Shown in pieces: positions 51,230 through 62,253 of a stretch of 64,000 nt of DNA (its first letter is position 1; each line of letters starts with the position of its first letter). The notes under the pieces are model-generated. The model was not told the DNA's origin and searched no databases. It saw nothing but the letters and a program-made list of their open reading frames with translations. Position numbers and translations under genes: made by a program. Source of the DNA: Rhizophagus clarus (lineage: Eukaryota > Glomeromycota > Glomeromycetes > Glomerales > Glomeraceae); the NCBI GenBank assembly GCA_015698045.1, contig BLAL01000334.1, forward strand, positions 434,001 through 498,000, given 5' to 3'.

Positions 51230-51790
51230 AAGTCTCAGGCATGAAACTTATAATTGAGTTTCCATTGTCAAAACAAATTATACAAAAAAAAAACAATTAG
51301 AAAAATATTAATTAATTTTTTTATTTAATAAAAAAATAAATAAAATTAAGTTTCGCATTGCAAAACTCACCATTCCAAGTTTCTAGCATCGCAAACTGAT
51401 ACCTATGATAAAGTAAATAAGAGAAACATTAGTTATTGTTTTTATTTAAAAAAAAATAAAAAAATTAAATTTCACAACTGGAGTTGCAAAACTTATATTC
51501 TGATATCTCAAATATGAACCAAATCTAAAAAGAATGGAGAGACGTTAATAAACATTTCTACTTAAAAAAAATAAAATATGAAAAATAAGTTTCTTGCGAA
51601 ACTTACTTATTTCAGAGTTTCTAATATCTGTGTTTCCAGAATTCTAATACTGAACCTATAAAAAGATAGAGAAATGTTAGTTAATGTTTCTAATTAAATT
51701 AAAAAAAAAGTTTTGCAATGGGCATTGTGAAACTTACATTTTCTAGTATCTGAAACCAAATCTAAAAAAAACAGAAAATATCCAGAGAAA
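51230..51790 (-). repeat. Tandem array of intron-like units, minus orientation
   Basis: Read on the minus strand, about 115-130-bp units recur. Each has a T-rich tract, a branch-like TAAC/TAAT, the stretch (A)TTTCTCT...TAG, a 24-50-nt exon-like segment and then a GTAAGTTT/GTGAGTTT donor. Exon-like segments lie at 51761-51738, 51655-51607, about 51524-51495 and 51402-51371; they share words such as AGATACTAGAAA / AGATATTAGAAAC / GATGCTAGAAAC. None encodes a sustained reading frame. It could be a non-coding multi-exon transcript or an expanded intronic satellite. Confidence 0.6.
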
Positions 51791-52489
51791 ACCAAAACGT
51801 CTAAAATTTGTATCTAAAGAGCTCAAAAAGTTGTGGAAAAGAGCAAGAATAGAAGGAGCATAATAAAAGAAATGAGAGAGAAAAGTAAGAGAATAAAAGT
51901 AAGGGAATGGAAAAGGGATTAAGAAAATAAAAAAAATTTTTTTTTAAAAGATTGAAGTTTGATAAATCAGATTGGCAAGTTACATGACCGATACTATTAT
52001 ACTAAAGAATTTGTTATAACATTAATAAATTTTTTATAACAAAGGTCTGATCGGCTAGCCCAAAAACTTACTTCATTATATCAAAAGATGACGGCGGTAA
52101 GTGTATTAATTGACCATCATATTGACGTGTCAAACTTTTAATGAAACTCCATATATATTCAACATTATTGAACCATAATCGAATAGTGTACTATATATTA
52201 TTTAATTGAACATCACATTGCATATTACGTATTAATTGTATTACATGTATCACCAGTTCAATTAAAAGTTTAATTTAAACTTTTAGCGAATCTTTCTTTC
52301 TTCTTCCTTTCACCCTTCCTCTTTTTCTCATTTTTCTTTCCCTTTATTCTTCCCTATCCTTGTCTTTTCTCTATCCTCTATCCTTTTCCTTTTCCTTTCC
52401 TTTAATATTTTTTTCTCCTTTTCTACCTATCACATTTTTGTTGAAAAATGCCTTAACAAAACGTTTTCTAATGTTTTATTATTTTTTTT
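51791..52489. promoter_or_regulatory. Central spacer between two outward-facing intron-like arrays
   Basis: The left edge is purine-rich (about 51830-51945, GAGAGAAAAGTAAGAG-like) and the right edge pyrimidine-rich (about 52290-52430, TTTCCTTTCC-like). Seen from the centre, both outward strands begin with a C/T-rich stretch before their first intron-like unit. The middle (about 52000-52280) is of mixed composition. This is what a bidirectional promoter with two pyrimidine-rich leaders would look like; that reading is inference. Confidence 0.4.
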
Positions 52490-53890
52490 CTTATTTTTAG
52501 ATAGATTCTTCAGTCTTCTTGAATGCGAAATTTTGGTAATTTCTCTTTTTAATTGTTTTATTTTAATGAACAGTCTTTAACAGTTTGTCTTTTTCTTTTT
52601 TTTAGGTAGTATTTTTTTGGAATTTGGACTTAAATCTTGGTAAGTGAAAATTTTACTTTTTTTTTAACTTAACAAACTTTATTAACAGTTTGTATTTTTT
52701 TCTTTTGCAGAAAGTATAGTTCTTCAAGATATTTAAATATATGGGAATTTGGTAGGAGAGATGTTGATATTTTGATTTTTAATTATTCTTTAATTAATAT
52801 TTCATTTTTTTCTTTTATAGACAGCTGGTTTTTAAATGACTAGAAATTAGAAATTATTTGATTTAACAAAGCAGCTATTAACGTTTTGTTGATAATTTTT
52901 TAGCTCTATGGAAGCAGAATTTCTGTTGATATTTCTTTAGGTCTAATTACTTTAACAAATTGTTACCAAAAAGTGTTGGAGGAGAGGTTTTTTCTTAATA
53001 AATTATGTTTTTTTCTTTTTGTAATGTTGCCCAATGAAAAACATTACTGGATTTTTAATATTGAGGTAAAAAAAGGCTGAAGAAAAGGTTTTTCGTTATT
53101 TTTTTTAATAAATTAATCTAATTGATTTTTTCTTTTTTATAGGTGTAGGGTTACCAGATGAAAAACATTACCAGAATTTGAAGTTAAGGTAAGGGAATGT
53201 TGGGAAAAGAGATTTTGTAATATTTTTTTTAACTAATTTATTTTTTTTCTTTTTTATAGATTGCCAGACGAAAATATTATTGGTAAATATATCCATGTAG
53301 ATGGTGAACACGTAAGAAAAGTCATTAATTTAATTAATTTTTTTTTACTTTTAATAAACTGTTACTAACGATTTATTTTCTTTTATTTTAAACAGTCTTC
53401 ATGAATAATTTGATGGGATTTTTATTTGTATGATCAGTTAAACTTCAATTCTAAATTCCTAGGTAAGTTTTTGAAGAAAAATATAAAAACTATAATTAAA
53501 AATAACGTTATATTAACAACTAACATTTTTTTTATTTCTATTTTTATATTTTAGTATTCAATTTTCAGATTACGGATGAAACATTGGTAAGCTCTTAAAA
53601 CAACTTGGTAACTTACTTTAATAAAAAGGCATTAAATTTTAATTTTATTTTTTATTTTTTTTTATTTTTTGTAGAAAATTAAAGTTGTCCAATTTCGAAA
53701 AAAACAAAAAAAAAATCATTTTCTAACAGTTTCTGAAAATCGAACTTCTACTTGGATACTGAAATTCCTAACTTCAAGTAAGTTTCAAAAAATTTGTAAC
53801 TTTTTAAAAAGAAGTTTTTTTAACTTTTTTATTTTTTTTATCAGCTCTAATTCGAATACCTGAATTCAGTAAATTTGAAACTTCCTGAAG
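52490..53890 (+). repeat. Tandem array of intron-like units, plus orientation
   Basis: At least ten units have a T-rich tract ending in TAG or CAG, a 20-60-nt exon-like segment that often ends in TTTGG or CTTGG, and GTAAG/GTAAT/GTAGG. The first three acceptors fall exactly 105 bp apart (exon-like starts 52501, 52606, 52711); later units are 105-150 bp. Introns carry TAACAGTTTG/ACTAACGATT boxes like branch sites. The joined exon-like pieces give no long reading frame that I can see. Confidence 0.65.
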
Positions 53891-54569
53891 AAATAAATTT
53901 CAAAATTTCACTTTATTAGATTCAGACCAGTCTATCAGAATCAAAAGAAAAATTTGTATAATTTTAGTTATGTATAATAAAAATTTTGTAATAATTTATT
54001 TATCAATTTAGTATTTATAATTAATTGAAATAAATTAATAACAGATAATATAATATAATTCAGTTATAATAAAATTAACGATTAGGTAACAATGAATCAT
54101 ATTAATTTTATACATTACAATCAGACATAATCTATTAATTACATTTTGAAAATTATGCATACAAATTGATGCTATAATATCAATCGGTAAGCTGCCAGAT
54201 AAGAAAAATAGATGTCAATAGGTTAATCCAAATAAGTAAATATAAAAAAACTGGATAGCAATAGGCCAATCCTATTGATATCCAGTTGCAAATGAATAGG
54301 TACCCTATTAATATCCTATTGATAACCTAAATATACCTGATTTACGCCATTTTAAAGTTACCAATCGAGTATCCTAATAAAATAAATTAAAAAAAATTGG
54401 AAATCATCTAAGTCCCTATAGAATAGCCTAAATGATCCCTGATTTGGCAGCTTTTGACTTGTGAGATAGTATTTGAATTTGTAACTGGATCCAACTGGTT
54501 GAACCTGAATAAATTTTTTTTTTTAGATATCTAGATAATTCAGTTTTTATCCAGATAATTATCTGGTTA
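53891..54569. other. AT-rich spacer, no gene
   Basis: Contains repeated CCTATTGAT/CAATAGG words (54210-54330) and CAGATAATTATCTGG palindromes near 54552. No coding frame. Confidence 0.45.
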
Positions 54570-55132
54570 GAAGCATGCCAGAAATTAGCTGATTTAATAG
54601 GGAGGTGGAGGGCTAACCTAAAAATCAGGTTCCTATAATTAGCTATAAATTATATAATATATATAATATATTATTACTATTTATATATTAAAATAGTTTT
54701 TTACAATTATCTTGCCATCTAATAGTTCGATTTAACTAAACTTTTTTTTTTATTTTGTAGGGCTTATCAAAAGCTATAAAACAAAAAATATACATAAAAA
54801 TTAGATTACTAGATCATGAGTTATTTATATAAATATAATTATATATATTATTATATATTTTTTTAACCAATTAAAATGCGATCAGGTGGAGGGTGAGGGG
54901 TAAGGGAAGGCCCCTGAATACGAAGATATCACATTAAGATACCTGTTTCGTACACTTTAGGAATAATTTCTCTAAGTAGTATAAGTGTAACCATGTACAC
55001 TTTGGCCATTTTGATACTAGTAAACATAGTAGATATCACATCAATTATCATGACGAGATTCCAATCATCACATTCAAGGGCCGTGGTAAAGGCTATTAAT
55101 TGAAGGAAATCAGCTGATTTCTGGCACACCCC
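54570..55132. mobile_element. PIF/Harbinger-type MITE, copy 2 (longer form)
   Basis: Ends GAAGCATGCCAGAAATTAGC and inverse GGGGTGTGCCAGAAATCAGC with TTA duplication (54567-54569, 55133-55135). The first ~340 bp and the last ~35 bp match copy 1 closely, but about 186 bp (near 54903-55092) is absent from copy 1. The extra part has an open minus-strand frame (54929-55129) with no recognisable domain. Either copy 1 is deleted or copy 2 captured foreign sequence. Confidence 0.82.
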
Positions 55133-55859
55133 TTAAGAATTATCCAGTTTGACTCAGAATCTGGTTAAAAAAATTTTTTTTAAAATATTTAAATTAGATT
55201 TCTTATTAAATTTTTATCCAATGAAGGATTAAAATTAATTCTTAAAATAAGAATCGATTTAGAGTCAATTAACAGTAGTTAATCACTTCTTAAGTTTTGA
55301 TTTATAAGCTGCTTATATTCTAAAAATAAAATTTTGTATTGTTGAATTTATCTAAATTTTGTACAAATTTTCAGCTATAATTAATCATAAAATTTTTTAG
55401 TTCCAATATATTTTGGTCATTTAATTAAACTTATTTTTCATTCTAAAAAAATATTACATATTAAAATTTTAGAATGATGGTTTATGTTCATAATAATTAT
55501 TTCTGAAAAAAATAATCATAAATGACTGATTATTTAATCAAATTTTAAAATTATACTCTAAGTTTTGTAGATATCAGCAAATTTAATTCTCCAAACAATG
55601 AAAATTGCTAAAAAGGTTAAATTATGTTTGATTTTGGTAATAATATTGTTGAGATAAATGATTTATTCTGATTTTGTTAAATTGTGAATTTTTTACAGTA
55701 ATAAATACAAGTTGAAATTTAGAATGATAAGATTTATATTTATCAAAGTATACAAAAATGTGAAAATTTAAGATAAAATCATTAATATACATCAGAAAAT
55801 TTTATAGGGCGAAAAATTGCGTAAGTTTACAATTTTGTAAGTTTACGAAAGTTTATGGT
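55133..55859. other. AT-rich spacer, no gene
   Basis: No coding frame, element ends or RNA gene found. Confidence 0.45.
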
Positions 55860-56310
55860 ATAATATTTCAAAAAATTTCAAAATATTACATAAGTTTACA
55901 ATTTTGTAAGATTTATGTGATATTACGGTCAAAATATTACGCAAGTTTTCAATATCGTAAGATTTATGCAATATTACGGTCAAAATATTCTGCAAATTTA
56001 CGAAACTGTAAACCTGCGTAATATTACGGTTAAAATATTTCGAAAATTTACGAGACTGTAAACCTGTGTAATATTACGATTAAAATATTTCGAAAATTTA
56101 CGAGACTGTAAACCTGCGTAATATTACGGTTAAAATATTTTGAAAATTTACAAGTCTGTAAACCTGCGTAATATTACGGTTAAAATATTTCGAAAATTTA
56201 CGAGACTGTAAACCTGCGTAATATTACGGTTAAAATATTTTGAAAATTTACGAGACTGTAAACCTGCGTAATATTACGGTTAAAATATTTTGAAAATTTA
56301 ATATTACTAT
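55860..56310. repeat. 50-bp tandem array containing TAATATTAC
   Basis: Six units at exact 50-bp spacing carry TAATATTAC inside a CGTAATATTACG palindrome (56019, 56069, 56119, 56169, 56219, 56269). Two more decayed units lie to the left, near 55921 and 55971. Unit core: AACCTGCGTAATATTACGGT, then TAAAATATTTCGAAAATTTA and CGAGACTGTA. Units differ by a few C/T or G/A changes, mostly at CpG sites. Confidence 0.95.
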
Positions 56311-56813
56311 TCGATCGTTAAAGCTGCGTATGCAGTAGAACATATACAAGGGGCATGTGATACTATTAAATAATCAAAAATAATATAAATACCTTTTCTT
56401 TTATATAAACACCTTTTTTTTTAAGTTTGGGAAAACAAATTTATTTTTATTTACAAATTTTTTATTATTTACAATTTTTATGTTAAAATTAAAGTAAATT
56501 CTAATTTTTATTATAACTTAATAAAAAAATACATATTTGATACTTGTTCGCTACTATTTTATAAAATAGTACTCAGGCTGTACGGCGTGGACGTCAGTAT
56601 CAGTCACAGCCCAAAAAAAACGTGAGTCTCCAGCCAATATTTGGTACGGACTGGGCCTAGCTACTCACTTAATAAATAATAAAAAAATAAAAATAATTAT
56701 CTTCTACGATACGTAGGTAAGTTTTTCCTTCTCCTACGATCATTACGCGTGACTAAAATTGATCAAATTTATCAAATTTAAAACATGAACGTAAATATTA
56801 ATTATAAATTTTA
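56311..56813. other. Spacer downstream of the Myb/SANT-like relic
   Basis: Mostly AT-rich with a more balanced stretch at 56570-56740 (GGACGTCAGTATCAGTCACA). No frame recognised. Confidence 0.4.
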
Positions 56814-57320
56814 TTATAGTATAATTACCCGGCCTCTTCCAAAATCTCGTTCTAAATTCGCGATAATATCTTTGGCTGGTACACGTCTACAGCCGCCGCC
56901 CAGGGTTACCATTACGATAAAGGACATAGTTCTAAATATCAAAATCAGTTGAATATTCGATAAATACATTTAATTTATATGAATGTAATTTTATTTATTT
57001 ACTTACATGGTAATCCCTGACAAGGTTCCTCCACTTTTGGCTGCACTGTTGCCCAGAAACCCTCGTTCAAAATATTCTATTTATTCTGATTCAATTAAAT
57101 GGATTAGTTAATTTGAATTTAAATTCTTTCTTAAAGAAATTATAGATATTAGTCATATGAACCTATTGGCAACAGAGTCCCAAAAATCATAGCGGCTTCT
57201 ACCATTAATATTGTGGTAGGCGCGATTTCTGTCTCAGCGTATGTCAACAAGTTCGTCCATCATAGCCCAGTTCCAATGGACGTTATAGTGGAAACGACGT
57301 GAACGTGTGTGGCGAGGCAT
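56814..57320 (-). pseudogene. Decayed Myb/SANT-like (trihelix) DNA-binding protein gene
   Basis: Starts MPRHTRSRRFHYNVHWNWAM, then ELVDIR and a TGA stop (57234-57236); the frame continues through YHNINGRSRYDFWDSVANR. After an intron, VSGQQCSQKWRNLVRDYH follows, the third helix of a Myb/SANT-like or trihelix domain (W...W...W-spaced, CSQKWRNL). After another intron come YVLYRNGNPGRRL, a TAG (56887-56889), and a readable REFRTRFWKRPGNY. Two stops in an otherwise recognisable frame make it a pseudogene. Such domains are common in Harbinger partner proteins and in expanded fungal families; which applies is unknown. Confidence 0.6.
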
Positions 57321-57837
57321 TATTAGTTTAGATTTGATTTTTATAATTTGATTTTGGGATGAGTAAAAATTTGAAAGAAAGTCGTAAAATGTCACTTTAA
57401 ATAAAATTTGAACAATACCTCTTTGGTTTGATTTTATTTCTCGTTTCAATTAAAATTTAATTTATTACACTTTTCATCATTAAACATATTAATTAAATCT
57501 CATGCGGATATGGATTATCTAAATATAAATATTATGATTAAATCAAAAAATAAAAAAAAATCTTAGTTTGATTTCAGTTTCATTTCAATTAAAAATAATT
57601 GAAAATCATGTACATGTTTAATTGTTTTAAATATAAATATCAATATATCATATTTAAAAATAAAACAATTTATTATTAGCACATTCTATTGAATTTTAAA
57701 TATTTCGCATACATTTCTTAAAAAAATTAATTTTTTTTAATCAATTTAATTAAAAATAATTATATTCTGATTAAATATTTTGCGTACATTTCTTAAAAAA
57801 ATCATAAAAAAATTCTTGTACATCGTACATACAATTA
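57321..57837. other. Spacer left of the 6-kb element
   Basis: AT-rich; GCGTACATTTCTTAAAAAAATC occurs in similar form at about 57709 and 57782. No gene. Confidence 0.4.
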
Positions 57838-58026
57838 CTAAATATCATCCCCTTGTGATAAATAAAAAATTACGCAACACAAATTCAACACAAATTCAAC
57901 ACAAATTTAACAAATTTAACGAAATTTGGCCAAAATTAATAATTTTTTACCAGAATTATCAACACAAATTGAACACAAATTTCAGTCACGATTTATTTAT
58001 GTCACACCCGCGTTGTTAATAATTAA
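57838..58026 (+). repeat. Left terminal inverted repeat of the 6-kb element
   Basis: Inverse of 63729-63917. It contains several CACAAATTCAA / CACAAATTTAA subterminal motifs and the word GTCACACCCG near its inner end. Confidence 0.9.
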
Positions 58027-58128
58027 ATAAATAAATCTGCATTTTATTTATGATATACAAAACGTGACCATAAATTCTTTTAAGAATATAATTTTATTAA
58101 AATAAATCAAAACTCCTATATCAAATGA

Positions 58129-61106
58129 CTAAAAAATATATTTATTTACGAAATATTCATTTTGTTTATCAAATCGGGGTACTATGTGAACGACATCATG
58201 TATAGACTCTATAGCTACAAAGTTATATAATTCTATCAATTTTAAGTGAGGACATCCATATAAATATGGGTTCCTTTTAGATTTAAAATCGTACCATTGA
58301 ATTAATGCGAAATTTAGCGGTGGGTCTGTTAATACTTCTGCTAACAATAAGGCCTATAAATAATAAATATTTATTAATACTTTTATAATAAATTATTACA
58401 TAAATTGGAAAAATACCTGTCCATAACAAAGTCCTTTGTCTGATATATAATCATTTGATTCTTTAGAATCTATTGAAATAGCTATGTCGCTAAACCATAC
58501 TTTATTATGATACCTGTTTGTGGCACGCATTATGGCACCATTTTCCAGTGTTACTGATCCGTATATATTTATTCGGGTTTTACCAATAATTGTGAAACCA
58601 TCAAGTAAATCTAGATATGAATCCAGACAACTTATAAATCTAGCAAAACCAGTCTGCATTTTATTGTCTACGGAATCTTTTTTTTCATTAAAAAATGTAT
58701 TTGCATCTTGTAAAGAGAATTCAAAGAGTCTTGCAGAAAATTTACAAGTGCGAGGTGTTTTTGCCGGATTCACTGAATGTTGAGACATTCTAATAGATAT
58801 TGCTTGACGTTTTATCTATTAATTTAATTTCCATCTTAAGTTATATAATAAATATATACAATAAATAAATTTTCAAATACTTACAGTTCGTAAAAGCTGA
58901 GGTTCGACATTTTTTTTATTGCTAATTCGGTAGGGTATTTTAACGAAATATTTGTGAAGACTTTCGTAAGTTTCTGTAGTATAGCCATTTATTGCGCTAT
59001 AAGATCATATTGAGTCAATAATATGATAAACCCATGAATGCAATTTAGGTAACTTCAAATTGGAAGGAGAAACAAATTTAAAAGCCTTGACAAACATCCG
59101 GGCTCATCTATGTATTGCATCCTAAAATTTAAATGTTAATTTAATTTATTTAATTTAAATTTTCAATTTTACTAAAATTTTAATACATATATTAAATTTC
59201 TCCAAGTCACTTTCACTAAATTCTTCATATCTACTTAAAATATACATTTCATTCCAATATTCGTACAATTTCGTAAGATCATCATTATTTACAAAATTAT
59301 CTACTTCGTTATTATTTTCATCATATAAATTATCAATAACAAATATCATGACTTTCATCAAACTTTGATATTCACTAGCAGTTAATCTTGCAATTGACTG
59401 CAGTCCATTGGAAAAAATTTTAATACCGGGAAAACGTGGAATTGCTGCTAGACGGCGATTTACTTCTTCAACTAATTTATTACCATTAACATGTTGCGAT
59501 TTTAAGATATCGCATGTGAAGATAATTTGATAACGAAATAATCCTAAATCTAAATGATGCATTCTGTCAGGAACAGTAGCCAAGTAGATATTTATATTCC
59601 TTGATAATATAAATATTTATAATTAATATATATATATGTTATTATAATTATTTCTACTTTTGCATACTTACGGTAAATCCCAAAAAAAATTATGTACAGA
59701 TTCTATGCAAACAGATCTTTATGTATCATTTTCAAAATGTTTACGCATTTCATCATGAGTTCTTAGTATTACATCGTTAACCGATAAGTCTATATTTGCA
59801 AGATTTTCCCTTTTAACTAAACAGGAGTGACATGGAAGGTTTGAATTGGAGGATTTATAAACTAAACAAAAACTTGCAGCCTCTGGCCAATCTGCAATAA
59901 TAGTTGAAACTCTAGGATAAAATCAGGTATTTTCATTATTTATAAAAAGGTCTATACCATCTTTTAATAAAATAATTGGTTCTAGTAAATAACGTAAAGA
60001 TTTATGAAAGGTAATACGAACCAGATCTTTATTTGCAGCTTCTAAAATTGGTAAATATCCCAAAAGTTGCTTTGCATCCTGTTTATTACGACGCCATATT
60101 GGGATATTACCTAATGTAATATATATTGGATGCAATTGACTTTTTCCTAATGTATCTGTAGTTGTTGCATCTGAATATAAAATAATTGATAATAATTTGG
60201 AACCAGTAGGTAAGGATTCTTGCGTAGTTTTCCACCATTTTCCAGTATTTTGTTCACTGTAAATACTTTCTCTATTATACTATAAAATAATATAAATAAA
60301 TTAAAATAAATATTATTTAGATTATTGAATTAACTAATATTTACTATTTACCTCATAGTTTTCGTAAGATAGCGCAAAATTTTGTGTTATGTCAGGAACA
60401 GTTAAGATATTTTTGATGCACTGTATAATAAAGAAAATAATCTTTATCCTCATGTTTTATTATAAGAACTTTACTAAATTCTAAATTAGAAAACTTCATA
60501 TTATTCATAAATGCTCATCCCTGTTCGATATTTTTTGGTAATGGTGATTCTGTAAGATTTGAATTTTTATTAAAAAAACGTATTATTTCATTACCACCTT
60601 TATTGTTTATTTTATATTTCGTTACTAATAACATTAGATCTTTATAAGCATCATTAGAAAATTCTGTGCAAGTTTTGGTATTGAGATTTTTGGATTCTTC
60701 AAAAATTTCAGGCTCTTCAGATGAATCTAATATATTTTCAAAGTTACTATCTTCAAGGCTCATCTCTGATATTGCACTTCCAATACTGTCAAATGACATA
60801 TTTTGTACATCATTATCATCATCCACCTAAAATTATAAACCAAATGAGTTAGTATAATTTAAGCTTTTTCTTGAGAGCTTTAAAAAGAATAATCTGAAAT
60901 AACATAATTACCTCAACTTTATCATTTTCATATTCACTACTTAGATTACTTCTTGTATTCATTTCACTGCTATATTTTTCACTATCATTATTATCATCAT
61001 CTTCTTCTACTTCTACTTCTACATTTTTTAAGCATTTTTGGGCGTGTTGAGTATATGCAAAGCGTTGACTGAATATTCGCATACAAAGGGGGTATTTGAA
61101 ACTCAT
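58129..61106 (-). pseudogene. Plavaka/KDZ-like transposase, decayed
   Basis: A multi-exon frame starts MSFKYPLCMRIFSQRFAYTQ, a remnant C2H2-like finger with Tyr where the first Cys would be. Acidic linkers follow, then the core: YSDATTTDTLGKSQLHPIYI and TLGNIPIWRRNKQDAKQLLG, as in Plavaka-type transposases; STIIADWPEAASFCLV; CHSCLVKRENL; VPDRMHHLDLGLFRYQIIF; RRLAAIPRFPGIKIFSNGLQ; INGYTTETYESLHKYFVK; and the end QWYDFKSKRNPYLYGCPHLK and VPRFDKQNEYFVNKYIF. Stops interrupt it at 60515 (TGA), 59923 (TGA), 59719 (TAA) and 59005 (TGA). Splice sites still look usable, so decay is by point mutation rather than deletion. The family assignment rests on motif resemblance. Confidence 0.75.
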
Positions 61107-62253
61107 GTTACTAAATTAATGTGTCAAATTTGATGAAAAGTATCAATTCACTATTCAATTTATATGAGATTTTGTGTGCTAATAAAATTATATTTCATTG
61201 TAAAAATTTATGAATTAATTGAATGGATTACAATTGATTGAGTTATTTGAATAGATACGACTACGCAAATTTACGCATTAATGAATGAAACTGGCTGTAA
61301 GAATCTGGTGGCTAATATCGCGGAATCATTCGCAAATTTACGCATTATAGCAAAATTTAAAATATGCGAAACACTCAGCAATTTTGCTGCCAGGAACTTG
61401 CCGAGTTCATGGGCTGGCAAATCTAAAAATAAATGTAATAAGTCTATGATGTAACATATAAATATTGTTTATTATTTTGTTTACTATTTCAACTTGCCGG
61501 CAACCTGTCAACCCGCAAACCTGACAGCAAAAGTACTGAATGTTTCGCATATTTTGAATTTACTGTAACGGGCTGTAAGAATCTGAATGGCTAATACGGC
61601 TTATTCAATCGGCTAATCATCTGATAATTAGCCGCAAATTTATTGGCTTAACACATTTTACAATAATGGACGGATGATCAGCCACAAATTTATGCGATAA
61701 TCAGTTATAAGCGTTCAAGATCACTATCAATCTGATTAGCCAAATGAGTTCACTGGCTGCAACTTTTTTTTGCCATGCATACAAAGCCCCAACATGTGTA
61801 ACATCTTATTTTTTTATAAATGGGTGTTAATTAATACTTCGATTGTACTATATGCTTTTACGAGAGTTTTTTTAAAAATTCTCTCATGAAAGTGTTACAA
61901 TTTTTTTTTGTAATATCACGATGCAAAATTTTTGCATTAGTTCATTCATTTTTCGTAATATTTCGCATTAGTTTATCCATTTTTCGCAATATTTCGCAAG
62001 TTTTTTTTCTTTTTAGTATAGAATGGCGGAAATGACGTTATGACAGCTTGCCTCCTTTTTCTGAACCTCTGGTTCATGTATTTCCCATTTTTCGTATTTT
62101 TAATTCCTCATTTTCAAATTTCTGGTTCATATCTTTCCCCTTTTTCTCATATTTTTCTCCTTTTGTATTTCTAGTTCCTCTTCAAATTTCTAGTAATATC
62201 TTTTTCTCCTTTTCGAGTTTAGTTCATATCTCCTCTCTCACATATTATCCTGA
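61107..62253. other. Spacer between the two genes of the 6-kb element
   Basis: Holds a duplicated block (GGCTGTAAGAATCTG at about 61293 and 61571), CGCAAATTTACGCATTA boxes (61264, 61330), TTTTTCGTAATATTTCGCA / TTTTTCGCAATATTTCGCA (61950, 61982), and a 200-bp pyrimidine-rich stretch (62045-62240) just before the plus-strand gene. Likely the divergent promoter of the element. Confidence 0.5.

Noticed and set aside
52490..53890. The intron-like array as an ordinary multi-exon protein-coding gene.
   Set aside because: Exon-like segments carry stops in all frames and lengths do not keep a common phase; no domain could be assembled.
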